NCBI RefSeq assembly: GCF_029633865.1
Contig: NC_079214.1
Span: 33,952,957-34,016,956, forward strand
DNA from: Lampris incognitus
Lineage: Eukaryota > Chordata > Actinopteri > Lampriformes > Lampridae
Direction: 5' to 3'
DNA length: 64,000 nt
Shown here: piece after piece, positions 10,388 through 22,497 of the stretch
How the letters are laid out: each line of letters starts with the position of its first letter
How positions within the stretch are numbered: the stretch's first letter is position 1
Translations under genes and position numbers: made by a program
Notes under the pieces: generated by a model
The model's database searches: none
Told to the model about the DNA's origin: nothing
Seen by the model: the letters and a program-made list of their open reading frames with translations, nothing else

Positions 10388-10452
10388 ATTTGGACACAAC
10401 GTTTATTGAGAGAAACGTTTCATCACTCATTTAAGTGACCTCTTCAGTCTCA
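10388..10452 (-). ncRNA. hammerhead-ribozyme-like motif, Penelope tail copy 2
   Basis: On the - strand CTGAAGA (10441-10447), stem II (GTCACT with AGTGAT), GAAA (10418-10421), then ACGTTT ... AAACGT able to form stem III. It fits CUGANGA-II-GAA-III in order and spacing. Distal stem I can form from TCAGTT with AACTGA, but with an internal loop next to the core. Confidence 0.5.
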
Positions 10453-10563
10453 ACTGACTGCAGGTATCCCCACCCTTATAAACAATACAGTAGCATAACG
10501 ACCGAAACCAATGATCGGTCTCATATGCACATTCCGTGACTTTTCAATGGCCATGTGTACTAT

Positions 10564-11025
10564 TCACAGAGAGGATTGGGGAATGGTTGCATTCACAGCA
10601 TTGTAAGATGGTGACAGTTGTACTCTTAGCCCCCCCCCCCGGTTCTGGGTTGGCCGTTCCCTCTTAACATAGATGGACTGTATGACTCCCCATTCAAACC
10701 AGCATTCTTCCCTATCAAGAATGTGCACATCCTCATCCTTGACAGAGTGGCCACTGGCCTGTAGATGAGTGTAGACCGTGGAGTCCTGGCCTGACAAGTT
10801 AGCTCTTCTGTGTTGTGCCATTCTCTTGGCCAGAATCTGTTTGATTTTCCCAATGTAAAAGTCACAGCAATCCTCCTGGCACTTAACAGCGTACAGTATA
10901 TTGCTCTGTTTGTGCTGGAGGACCCGATCCTCGGGGTGGACCAACTTCTGGCGCAGTGTGTTTTGGGGTACGTAAACAACTGAGACGCGATGTTTGGAAA
11001 ATACATATTTCAACTCTTCTGACAC
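10564..11025 (-). pseudogene. GIY-YIG endonuclease domain of a Penelope-like element
   Basis: The 153-codon frame reads NTLRQKLVHPEDRVLQHKQS, ILYAVKCQEDCCDFYIGKIK, RMAQHRRANLSGQDSTVYTH and DREECWFEWGVIQSIYVK. The YIG, the R of KRMAQH and the paired cysteines are those of the GIY-YIG nuclease of Penelope-like elements. The Glu present in copy 1 (FIEAIYV) is Gln/Ser here (VIQSIYV), which would remove a likely metal-binding acid. The reverse transcriptase is absent, so this is a 5'-truncated dead copy. Confidence 0.8.
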
Positions 11026-11084
11026 TCACACCACATACAGAATCATCACTGATTCATGCGTCTGTGGTGATCTATCTATAAAGA

Positions 11085-12196
11085 CAGAAAGACACTTAAT
11101 TTTGTCATTCTAGTTTCTTACAATGAATTTGTTCTCTGCATTTAACCCATCCTATTGTGTAGGAGCAGTGGACAGCTGCAGCACCCGGAGACCAACTCCA
11201 GTTCTTCTTTCCATTGCCTTGGTCAGGGGCACAGACAGGAGAATTAACCCTAACATGCATGTTTTTTTGATGGTGGGAGGAAACCGGAGCACCCGGAGGA
11301 AACCCACGCAGACATGGGGAGAATGTTATGCTCGCGCACCAGAACCTGACCCGCGTGGCGAAACCCAAGACAGACAGACACGAGATGACTTCAAAATCTA
11401 CAAAGGGGGGTTTTATTGTGGGAGGGAAATGTATGGTGAAAAAAGGCGTTCTGTTAGTGGCATGTGTGAATAAACTATGTGTGGTGTCCCGTGGTTTGCG
11501 TGTATAACTATGTGTGAGTGTTTTTAGCCTATGTGTGGTGCGGTATGTGAAAGACCAGGAGGTGTTGAAAAAATGTGCGTGCACCTGGCAAGAAAGTCCA
11601 GTCCGTGACCCAAGAGGGGTTGTCCGAGAAAGTCCAGGTCCGAGATCCGGGAAGTCGAGTCCGAAAGGAGGGGTCCAGATAGAGGGACAAGGGGGGAGAT
11701 CGCAGGAGAGGTCCGGGGAGAAAACGTGAAGGTCGCTGGGGACGAGGGAGACGCGGAAAACGCGGAGGGAGAGTCTTGGGAGGAAACAGAGACACGAAGA
11801 TAAGACACTGGGGAATAAACAGAATGCAAGGAACGCTGGAGGGCTTGTCAGAACTTTACCGCAGGGTTCAGTAAGTCGAAGCACAGAGAGACGTTCTGGG
11901 AGGCTTCTTGTAGAAGGCTGCCTGATTGCCACAGGTGTGCCTGATGGATGATGGCAAACACCTGGTGCAGTGCAGCGCTCGTCTCCTCAGAGCGCGAGCC
12001 GAGCGCTCGGATGTTTCCGGCACGTCCGAGCTGGGGGAGTGGCTTGAACGTGCCGGGGAGGCAGCTCGGGGCGGTGTAACCACAACAGAGAACATGCAAA
12101 TTGCACACAGAAAGGACCTGGGATGGCCTGGCGTTCGAACCCAGGACCTTCTTGCTGTGAGGCAACAGTGTTAACCACTGGGCCACTGTGCCGCCC
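11085..12196 (-). mobile_element. tRNA-headed SINE, interrupted by a solo LTR
   Basis: Head on the - strand at 12196 downwards: GGGGCGGCACAGTGGCCCAG, then a B-box-like GGTTCGAACGCC. The body continues at 11322 downwards (TCTCCCCATGTCTGCGTGGG, GGTTTCCTCCCACCATC) and the 3' part ends near 11085. The element is continuous once 11323-12087 and one GAGAA are removed. It shares its head with the full copy at 55669-56013 but has a different 3' tail, so it is a sister subfamily. Confidence 0.8.
11323..12087 (-). mobile_element. solo LTR, 765 bp, TSD GAGAA
   Basis: The sequence starts TGTTATG and ends CACAACA, has a perfect 5-bp duplication GAGAA on both sides (11318-11322, 12088-12092), and sits inside a SINE whose consensus is continuous across it. 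On the - strand an AATAAA signal near 11415 lies close to the 3' end, which favours - orientation. No internal coding region remains, as expected after LTR-LTR recombination. The 275-codon frame inside it is not a gene. Confidence 0.88.
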
Positions 12197-13689
<1,493 letters not shown>

Positions 13690-13900
13690 AACTTACCCAG
13701 AAACACATATTAGCATGTGCATTCCTGCTCGCTCTTTTTGTTTACCTCTGAAAGGCTACTTTCTATACCTACTTCAAAAAGGCTGAAATCTGGGCCCAGA
13801 CTTTTCTCTTACCTGACCCTAAAATGGTGGAATGAACTCCTGTCTTCCATCAGTGAGAGAGGTTTGCTTACTTCATTCAAGAAAGTACAACTGTTACGGA
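13690..13900 (+). pseudogene. LINE (L2/CR1-like) C-terminal remnant
   Basis: SIPTSKRLKSGPRLFSYLTL followed by KWWNELLSSISERG and LTSFKKVQLL on the + strand resembles the C-terminal tail of fish L2/CR1 reverse transcriptases (pattern SVP..R.K..GxRAFS..APKLWNxLP...SFK). Degenerate and short. Confidence 0.45.
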
Positions 13901-14019
13901 TATGTTTTGGGGTCTTTCTTTCTCCTTTGGTTCTATTTTTTGTGCAGAGCTGATTGTAAACATGAGATGCCTCACCTATGCTTATTATTATGTTTTGTAC
14001 GCTGTGTGACGCCTGGGAG

Positions 14020-14360
14020 ATTTTTTTTAAAAAAGGGAAGAAACTACAAATCCCAGCGCAGCAGGTTACCAGGGTGAGACGTCACGTCCTACCCATTCGT
14101 TTGGCGGGAAGGGCCGATTGGTCACCGCCGGCGGGCACAAAACAAGACAAGAAGTTAGGGAATTGTATGGCACACGCTCAGCGGAAGCACCAGCGGTTTT
14201 CTACACACCTCTCTCTCCACCAAAAACAAGAAACTTGAGCACCATCCACACGAACAGGACTGGCCGCTGACGGGAGCTGGGATTACATTATTCGGACCAC
14301 TGCGAGGAGACGTCCTCGCGGGGGTCCCGAACCGGCTCACGGCTGCAGTGACGGTAAGCA
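14020..14360 (+). promoter_or_regulatory. GC-rich promoter-like stretch with a possible first exon
   Basis: This is the only clearly CpG-rich, non-repetitive stretch in the left half. It contains ACTACAAATCCCAGCG (close to the ZNF143/SBS promoter motif), GACGTCACG (CRE-like) and GATTGGTCA (inverted CCAAT). A good donor site, ACG|GTAAGC, lies at 14353/14354 and a second, ACG|GTGAGT, at 14687/14688. It could be the start of a noncoding first exon of a + strand gene, conceivably an upstream shank2 promoter 33 kb from the first coding exon. No coding frame supports this, and an old LTR is an alternative. Confidence 0.35.
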
Positions 14361-14825
14361 TAGCTGCCAGTTTATTCGCCTCTGTTTTCATATCAGCTCT
14401 GTTTGGTTTTCTCTCTTCTTTTCACGTTGTGCTGCTGCCGTGGCAAGTTCCGGTTGTGTGCTTGTCGCGGCTGTACCATAACAACAATGAACGTAAGATT
14501 AATCTATAGATGGTCTCAAATCATGACTCTGCTGTTGGCCTGTAGATTCACGGACGGAAGTCACCGACTTCTCTGTACTAAACTTGAAGTACGTAATAAA
14601 ATAACAGGAGCGAAGCGGACTTTCTTTGTGCCGTGATCCGACTGTATTCCAGAGAGAGAGAGTGCACAATAAGATAACCAGGAAACGGTGAGTTTGTACT
14701 TTGAATCCCCTATTACTTGTGTCAGTATAAATCAGCCTGTTGGGCACTTACAATAATTGCGTTTGAAATGACACGCTGCCTACGATATGATTACTACTCA
14801 GCGGTCTATGATGCCTGCACTGCAG
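14361..14825. other. unassigned; may include a second noncoding exon ending 14687
   Basis: AGGAAACG|GTGAGT at 14687/14688 is a strong donor. No coding potential. Confidence 0.3.
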
Positions 14826-14877
14826 GTTGGATATACACCAAGTCCAGTTGCACTTGATTCAATTCCTTTGGATGCAC
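14826..14877. repeat. fragment related to the 1075-1181 insertion
   Basis: Shares CCAAGTCCAGTTGCACTTG and TTCCTTTGGAT with 1109-1145. Confidence 0.7.
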
Positions 14878-15199
14878 TCTAGGTTGACACACAAAAATAT
14901 CTGCCAATTGCTGACCCTCTTGTCAGACGCTTTTGGGATATAGGCATCTGTTAAATTAGCAAATGTTGCATGTAATGCACTTCCTTCAGGATGCACAGGT
15001 TACCTGGAAGACAACGTACTTTGGGTATTACTATGAGGTAACACGGTGTAATGATGTTATCACAACTCTCAGATGATTCGTAAAAGTCTAAAAGGATTTG
15101 TCAGAGTCCTTCTACCATTTATACGGAAGCACATTAAGTTCCATGACTTGACAGGGGACTTTGTGATGGTTTTCCTTTTTGGCTGGACTGGACCAGTAC
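14878..15199. other. unassigned sequence
   Basis: Nothing supported. Confidence 0.4.
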
Positions 15200-16420
15200 G
15201 TCAGACAGGGACGGACAGGGACAAAAAATGGCCTGGGACTTTTTTTTTTTACCTAGACCAGCCCACCACAACCAGCCTGTGGAAATGCCACCACCCCCAC
15301 TCCATCGATGCACATACAAACACACCAGCCTTTAATACCACCACTTATAAGCATAATAGATGGATACTCTAGGCTACTGTAACACTAATACAGAGCTATT
15401 TTAAGAGCAAGTGAAAAGTTTGTGACCAGTAGGACACACACACACACCAGATGCAGAAACATCAGCATAAAATCCAATTGTACACCCAAAAAAACTGTAC
15501 CTAATAATCAGTGATATCGAAATAGGCAATAGGATACCACAGTCCAAAGACGTAAATGTGCTTACTTTTGATGATTACAGCAGGAGATGACGGGGCTTGG
15601 TGTTGAACACTGAAACTATGTCGTTATAGTCGAACAATTCAGTCTTTCAAAAGAGAGCAGGGACTAAGAGTTCAGTCTGCATGTCATCATTGATACCTGA
15701 TACCAGTTTTTATCTGACTGACAGTAGAAAAATGTATTTCAACGGTACAGCTCCTGACGAGGAAAGGGCTGAATCAGTTGGCACTTGAGAAATTGGTGCA
15801 GGAGCAGGTGTCTGGGTTGAGAATGGCTGAATTCTTTTCCTCCTGCTCCTTGCAACATCTTTTTGGGATAAACTTAAGCAAACTGCTATGTTTCGCCATG
15901 ATTTTTATCTTAACCTACATTACAAGCAGCTAGCTAGCAGGAAGTAGGCTTCTGTTAGTCTGTGCAATGTGCGGGCTGTACACTGAGTGAAAGAGGAGGG
16001 GCTGCTCACAATCTGGCATTTGCAAAATGCACTGCTCCTCAAAAAATCTGACCTATCATCGCCATATGGTAAACAAGACACAAGAAACAAGAATTGATTT
16101 ATTTTTATTGGTTGCATAGTCGGATAATTGAAACAGTATTCATTGACTGCTATTCACTGGATGAGCCAGGAAAAAAGGAAGTCTTCTGATTGGGTGGGCC
16201 TGAGTGCCAAAATTGGTAGTGGGGGGGGGGTGTTGAGGAGGAGGATGTGGGCTGGTTCATAATCAAAGTGAGCCAACAATGCATCTCTTTCGCTCTTGTT
16301 TTTATTTAATGGGCTGCTCAAGAAAAAAAAAGGGGGGGGGGCTGCTCAAACATCCCACAGAGCAACTGGCCCACCGGGACTTCTCCTGGTGCTCCTGATG
16401 GCCAAGTCATCGATGGGGCC
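15200..16420. mobile_element. possible decayed hAT-like element
   Basis: The left end has CAGGGACGGACAGGGAC followed by AATGGCCTGGGAC. The right end, read on the other strand, has CATCGATGACTTGGCCATC and CCCGGTGGGCCAGT. These resemble the GGACTGGCC-type ends of a common fish hAT family. The terminal repeats are poor and I find no target duplication or transposase frame. Confidence 0.3.
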
Positions 16421-16602
16421 AGGCATACAAACACGAATGTTGCTGACTGAATGGCTGACTGAGTGATCATGTTTGACATGATTGGACTGCTGAATCAGGT
16501 GACCACAATGTCACTGAAGTTACATGATTAGTTGGCCAAGCACTGAGAGGCATGAGGGAAAGCACACAGTTAAAGCATCCTAACTAAAAATCACTCTGAC
16601 AG

Positions 16603-17041
16603 GCGTCCGGGTGGCATGGCGGTCTATTCCGTTGCCTACCAACACGGGGATCGCCGGTTCGAGTCCCCGTGTTACCTCCGGCTTGGTCGGGCGTCCCTAC
16701 AGACACAATTGGCCATGTCTGCGGGTGGGAAGCCGGATGTGGGTATGTGTCCTGGTTGCTGCACTAGTGCCTCCTCTGGTTGTTCAGGGGGCAAGTGGAA
16801 CTGGGGGGAATAGCGTGATCTTCCCACGCGCTACGTCCCCCTGGCAAAACTCCTCACTGTCAGGTGAAAAGAAGCGGCTGATGTCTGCACATGTATCGGA
16901 GAAGGCATGTGGTAGTCTGCAGCCCTCCCCGGATTGGCTGAGGGGGTGCAGCAGCAACCAGGACAGCTTGGAAGAATGGTGGTATTGGCCAAGCACAATT
17001 GGGGAGAAAAATGGCGTAAAAATCCAAGGGAAAAAACAATT
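16603..17041 (+). mobile_element. tRNA-headed SINE, full length (SINE family B)
   Basis: 439 bp flanked by a perfect 10-bp duplication ACTCTGACAG (16593-16602, 17042-17051). The head GCGTCCGGGTGGCATGGCGG and the B box GGTTCGAGTCC (16656-16666) form an internal pol III promoter. The body includes GACACAATTGGCC and CCGGATGTGGGTATG; the 3' end is A-rich (AATTGGGGAGAAAAATGG). Other copies: 27530-29722 (split) and 44289-44536 (3' truncated). Confidence 0.9.
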
Positions 17042-17051
17042 ACTCTGACAG

Positions 17052-17398
17052 AACACTCATTGGTGAATTCACAAAAGGTTTGCACAGTTTTAGTGGCCAC
17101 TAAATCTGCACAAAAAGAACCCGTGCACTTCTCAAAGCACCCGCAAAGGGTGAAATGCACCCCCAACTGTGTTGCCAGGCAAGTAGTGTCTCGGTTCTCT
17201 GGTGCTATTTGCATGTATTTAAATTAGGTAATATGCATATATTTGGCACAAAATTAACCCCTTTCTATGCAAATGAGACTCACTGCAAAAAAGGCCTATT
17301 CGCAAACACTCGCGCTAGTAGCCACATGCAGTTAGGGTGAAAATTATTAGCATCTTCAGAGAGTTGGTGGTAACTGATACCCAGACTTTCCAGCGATC
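17052..17398. other. probable 5' noncoding part of a Harbinger-like remnant
   Basis: Contains GTGCACTTCTCAAAGC and a run of unassigned sequence leading into the transposase-like frame. No terminal repeat confirmed. Confidence 0.35.
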
Positions 17399-17620
17399 AT
17401 GGCAGCAGTGATTGTAGCCAGGCGATGGCATCGTCATGGCAGGCATGCTCGTCAGTGAATACTTTGCAAGAGAATATCACTTTTTGGTTTAACTGAGACC
17501 GAAATCATTCGCAGATTAGGTTGCCAGGTCTAACAGTTCTTGGTACACTTGATGACATCAAGGATGACATTGAGCCTGCCTACTGTGTTCTTGGCACAAA
17601 GCTATACTTTGCCATATGGA
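17399..17620 (+). pseudogene. PIF/Harbinger-like transposase, N-terminal remnant
   Basis: An ATG at 17399 opens MAAVIVARRWHR. Further on, in shifting frames, come LTETEIIRRL and LPGLTVLGTLDDIKDDIEP. This is the N-terminal pattern of PIF/Harbinger transposases (a ..RxLF/RTEEEIIRRYRLP..I..L.D.I..DIEP layout). The catalytic DDE part is absent; at least one frame slip lies between the two blocks near 17515. Assigned from family pattern only. Confidence 0.5.
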
Positions 17621-17752
17621 TAATTGCAATCAGACACAAAACAAAGGCAAATTCACTCGGCTGCAAAACGTTATGGCTGAGTTTGTGCTGTACTATCATT
17701 AGCACAATATCTTTTGTGAATAGAACCTTGAGATGGGGCAGAGAGCAGTTGC

Positions 17753-17965
17753 AAGTCATCCTGGCTGGCGTTCGTGCAACTAGACAGTGATTTTTATTCT
17801 TTTATTTTTTTATTTATTTTTTTTAGTTGGGATATACCTGTTAGTTTGGATATATGTGTTCTTATAGTTTGGATATGTGTTTTTGTCTTTGTGTTGCACT
17901 GCTGTGGACTGGAGGAAACAATGTTTCGTTTCATGTGAGCAAGTGCATGAAATGAAATGACAACG
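17753..17965 (+). repeat. dispersed repeat family A, 3' end (copy 1)
   Basis: Shares CATCCTGGCTGGCGTTCGT, TTTGTCTTTGTGTTG and GAAATGACA...GTGTTTCTGATTC with 19686-19895 (- strand) and 44945-45125 (+). The ending in GTGTTTCTGATTC is LINE-tail-like. Confidence 0.75.
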
Positions 17966-18500
17966 TGTTTCTGATTCGGAAGTGATGCGCTATCAGTGGC
18001 CGCAATCCATTCTTTGTGAGTCTGCCTGTCAATACAGAATGAGTCTTAGAAAAACGAGAGACATCTACTGACGGAAACAGATGAAAGGGGGGAGAGAGGT
18101 TAACAGAACATTAGAATAGTTATAATTACAATTACATTAAGTTCTTTCAAATCAAACATCTCAAGATGTGCGTGGAACTGCATTTATAGCCTTTTTTTTA
18201 AAACTCAAACGTAGCTTAAATAATGTCATGTGATATGCTACTTCAGTACACTTCAACAACAAATATTACTGGAACCAGTACAGAAAATTGCAGATGAACA
18301 TTTAATAATCAGGAATTCATATTATAGACACAACCACTGATTATTCCTGTAACAAATTGGCCACAATTCCAAGAATTTATCATACATGGTCCAAGCTGTA
18401 CACTAGGTTTTGACCTAGTCTTGTTTATGTGGAAACTTCTCTACTTTCTCTCTGTCTAAAGAATATACAAGGTCCCAGATGGTCCAGTCCTTTTAAAAGG

Positions 18501-18504
<4 letters not shown>
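17966..18504. other. unassigned sequence
   Basis: Nothing supported. Confidence 0.4.

Positions 18505-18553
<49 letters not shown>
18505..18553. repeat. (TG)n microsatellite
   Basis: About 24 units. Confidence 0.95.
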
Positions 18554-18556
<3 letters not shown>

Positions 18557-19007
18557 TTGTGAGTGCGAACAAAAAGAGTCGGAGAGAGAGAATCGAGTAT
18601 ATTGCCCTTTCATTTCACAGTCAGTAATTGCTTTGTAATCTCCAAAACAACTGCCCACTAAGACTGTAAAATGAAAATGCACTCCTTTTCATATGACTGA
18701 GCTTTCACCCACATTTTACAACTACAATGCTTCTCTTAAGTTACAAAGCCTTTGACGTAACCCATTCAAAATTGACCTGCAACCCAAATCGATGGTGAAT
18801 TGGCTTCTTTGACCTTCATGTGTCCAGGGACAATTGGGGATGGGACTTTTTTCTAGCAAATCCCAGCCATACAGTCACATAGTCCAACACAGTTACACTG
18901 GGCGTTATACCCAGAGAAACCATTCTCCTACAGCCTTCTGTAAAAAGCCCTCAAATTTAGGTTATTTTTATGGCAAGTTTTTCCTTTCATTGGACAAGAC
19001 AGTGAAA
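18554..19007. other. unassigned sequence
   Basis: Nothing supported. Confidence 0.4.
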
Positions 19008-19010
19008 GTG

Positions 19011-19081
<71 letters not shown>
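19008..19081. repeat. compound (TG)n-(TATG)n-(TA)n microsatellite
   Basis: Three consecutive repeat types, likely expanding in turn from one another. Confidence 0.95.
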
Positions 19082-19086
<5 letters not shown>

Positions 19087-19685
19087 GGGTAACGAGAGAG
19101 AGAGAGGAAGACATGCAGCAAATACCCTAAGTTAGATTTGGGCCCCTGAGCCTGCATGGTACATGTTTTTCTGGTAGAAGGCCCCATGTGTCAGTGTTTT
19201 ATTGCCTCGCCCAGATACACCTTAAAGAATAAATGCACATTTAAATGTGTTTTTTAATTGAAAAATTGAAATATACTCATTCTTTCAAATGAACGACATC
19301 AGTCCTTGATGAAATCTTGAGATTTAAGTGCAAATATCCATGTTTCCTGTATTAAATCTACCAAGGGCGTTTCCAGGATTTGAGGACATTTGGGGTTTAG
19401 CCCGGACTTCTGTAGGGGGGTCCGGGGGGGGGGTTTCCCCTGAAAAATTTTGTTAACAAGCTCTATTTTTATGATTTTTTTATGCACTCTGGCACCTTAT
19501 TTACATTCAAAGTACATGTCTTAATTGAAAAATTTAAATGATTGAAAAACAACAGTTTTTGAAGTACTCTGGTAGGAATTTTTATGTACCTTGTGATACA
19601 CATTACAATGAAGTCACCACAAAAGAGTTATATTTTTATATATCTTTCAGAAAGTCTGTAATGGAATTTCAATACATTTTTTTTT
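19082..19685. other. unassigned; G-run region 19415-19437
   Basis: A GGGCGTTTCCAGG-type string near 19365 recalls a hAT end, but I see no partner end. Confidence 0.35.
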
Positions 19686-20065
19686 TTACTTTTCGGAATC
19701 GGAAACACTTTATTTCGTTTCATGCACTTGTTCACATGAAATGGAATGAAACATTGTTGCCCACAGCAGTGCAACACAAAGACAAAAACACATCCAAAAA
19801 CTACAAGAAATCGTATATCCAAACTTAACATGTAGTATATCAAAACTTTTAAAAAAAAATCACTGTCTAGGAAAACAAACGCCAGCCAGGATGACTGCCT
19901 GAACTGCCAGTCTGCATTGATTAGCAGTTAGATTAGCCAGCCTTCCGTGTCCTGTCAGACTGCCTCGGTGTTTCCTTTTCAGGCCCAGCTCCAGTCAGGA
20001 CCGTGATCCTTGGGCCCACAGGATGCAGCAGACCAAGCTCCATCAGCTGATCCAAGATGATACTT
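19686..20065 (-). repeat. dispersed repeat family A (copy 2, longest)
   Basis: Reverse of copy 1 for the 3' end. It also shares GGATCAGCTG, GAGCTTGGTCTGCTGCATCC and TGTGGGCCC with 44813-44860, so the family is at least 380 bp long. No coding frame. It behaves like a LINE or SINE 3' part. Confidence 0.75.
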
Positions 20066-20699
20066 TTTGACACAAATTGTCAAAATGGTGAATGGCATGA
20101 TAAAATAAGCTAAAATGAAACATTTTTTATTTCAGTGTAACGTTAAAAAGGTACACCATGACATTGACCACTCTATACTGACATTTGCAATTGACAAAAT
20201 TCATTCCAATGTATGAGCATGAGTAGCATTAGCATTTTTTAGCTAATCAAAATTGCTTCACTCTTTGGCTCTCTGACACACAAAGTAACACCAAATTGTT
20301 GTTACCAGTTTCCACGCCTGACTCTGATTCAGCTGCAGCTGCTGGCTCTTCAGTCTGGAGCTCGTCTTCGCTAACCTCTTCAAAACCATGAAAACCTCTT
20401 ACATGAAAGTCATAATTAGTGGATTGGATTGCACTCTAATTACATAACATGATCTAATTGTAGCAGCATCTAAACAGCACCCCCAAACTAATGGCATAGT
20501 TAATTATTTATTTACTTGAAGTTCGTTTAGATTTAAATCAATATGATGCTTGACTTTTGTTTGTGCCTATTGTGAAATGAATGAGTCGTTACCGTTTTAG
20601 TTCGTTTTATGGAAATTTGATTTATTTACGAGAAAACCCCTGCTAAAGGACAATAAAAGCATGCTGTCAGATCAGAGGAGTATGGCCCGCAAGCTAAAT
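20066..20699. other. unassigned AT-rich DNA
   Basis: Nothing supported. Confidence 0.4.
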
Positions 20700-20751
20700 G
20701 CCACCTAAAATCATGATGAAGAGAATTTCTCTTCATCATGATTATAGGTGC
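20700..20751. repeat. near-perfect hairpin, 25-bp arms
   Basis: AATCATGATGAAGAGAA (20709-20725) and its reverse complement (20727-20743) flank a single base. The outer CACCTA/TAGGTG parts continue the pairing with a mismatch. Confidence 0.85.
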
Positions 20752-22497
20752 CGAATCCAGTTCATATCATAAATTAACAGGCAATTTTAACCATTAATGA
20801 AAAGTTACTATATAGGCTAAATTCTTACCCTTCCCTTTTGGAAAAACCCAAAAAGATTGAGTTGTTTTTTTTTTTTTTTTGGTTTTCCTGCACGCTCTGC
20901 CATTTCTCCTCTACTCGTCTCTTCCTGCTTTAACTTGTCATGTCACTCAGTGCTGACCATCAGGCCCTCCCACACATGCGCACACACAGAGTTAGTCTAG
21001 AGACCTGCATTTATTTTGACCAGCTGTTATGTTACGAAGACTATCGGACATTCACACAGTTACGTTTTTTGTCGGGCTTCATACAGGCCAATCGGTGTTT
21101 CAGTGAGTCTTGGTAGGAGGGTGTTTTTTATTGTAAGCCCCACACCATGCTGATGTTGTCCTCCTGCAGGGTATCCCTTCCAGAAGGTGTAGGTGTCATC
21201 CTTCAGAGAGACTTCATCCAGGAACCTGGTGTCTCTGAGTGCAGCGACGTCAACATTTTAGCGGTCGAGTTCCGCTGCAATGAGTGCAGTCCTTCGCTGA
21301 GGTCTTTCAGCGTTAACATCCAGCAGAGTTCTTATGTTCTATGTTGCGAATTTAAAAGAGATTATTTTCTTTTGCTTATTTTGACCGCAGAGTGGAATGT
21401 CCCGATATGTGCAGTAGCCTATCCAGGATGTTTTGAGTGGACAATGTTTAGGCCACCTCTTCTAGGCCCCTACGCAGTTGGGGTGAGCAGTATGGCTCCT
21501 AAATAGGGCTGCTCAGTCACACGGGTCTGCCGAGAGCAGCTGCCACTCAAACCCAGCTGCTGGTGACCATGAAAAGCCCTGTGCTGCTGGCGTGCAGGGG
21601 TCTGATTAGGAGCTTCCAGAGCATTCATACCTGCTCCCGTTACCAGACACCCCATCGCTGCCAGACTTTGATCCATATTCTGGTTGCTGATCTCACTGAG
21701 GCATAGGTGGATACCTGTGCAAAGAGATTATTTAGATTGCCGTTGGGGTGCGTATGTCCCAGCAGCACTTCTTCACTGTGAGAGGGTGGGATCCGGTGGC
21801 AAGGAGAACCCAAGATGACCAGCACTCTTCCATAGCTGCAGGAGGCTGCCGGAGCTCCAGTCTGTCGCAGGACCGCCTATCGTGCACCGCCATGCACGTT
21901 GCTTTTCTCTCAGGGTGTGCTCCGCTAGCCTTTGTCACCTAGACTTACCCAAAAGGCAGCGGGACAGTGGTTGGTCAATGCCAGGGCTTGTCCACTTCAT
22001 GTGGGCCTGCGCATTAGACCTCTGGGAACCACTGTAACTCCAAGATTCCCTACAGTTTAGCCAAGGACCGCAAGGTACCCAGTTACCGTGTGTGGCCACA
22101 AGGAGGCAGATAGGCTATGTACCGGCAGGGGAGACTTACGCACTCGGCTCCTCTTTTCACCCCTGCAAGGAGGGCTAGGCGGCGGCAGTAGCTGAAAGCA
22201 GAAAGTAGCAAACAAGTATGGGAGAGTAGGACTTTACATGTAATAGGGTATAGTAGTGTGTGGGAGAGTGTAGTTGTGTCTCTATGAAATTAGTGTGTGT
22301 TAGAAGTATGAATTACAGCCTAAATGGTTTCTCATCAGAAAAGGTTTCGCACACACTCCAGCCATTGTGTTGAATGGAGACAGATTTTTTTTTTTGCTGT
22401 CTATAAAGCCCTTTGCTGAAATATGTGGTGTCAAATGTTCAGATTTGTTAAATTTTGAATTTTGAACAGCCAATGTGCTATACATGTAAGACGTAAC
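20752..22497. other. unassigned; GC-richer block 21400-22200
   Basis: A poly-T run at 20863-20880. The 21400-22200 block (TAGGCCCCTACGCAGTTGG, GGGCTGCTCAGTCACACGGG) is GC-richer than its surroundings and reads like an old repeat, but it has no second copy in the window and no coding frame I can defend. Confidence 0.35.

Larger units (their letters stand above)
10366..11028 (-). mobile_element. Penelope-like retroelement fragment (copy 2)
   Basis: A 5'-truncated - strand copy: endonuclease coding region, then a GGGGGGGGGG run, then a tail with the same landmarks as copy 1 (GGGGATACCTGCAG, GACTGAAGAG, TGATGAAACG). A SINE follows on its right. Confidence 0.8.

Noticed and set aside
11105-11932. 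275-codon - strand frame, Pro/Ser/Leu-rich
   Set aside because: It spans SINE sequence and the solo LTR boundary; no domain.
21147-21506. 119-codon + strand frame
   Set aside because: The Cys-rich segment has no family match; the surrounding block looks like an old repeat.
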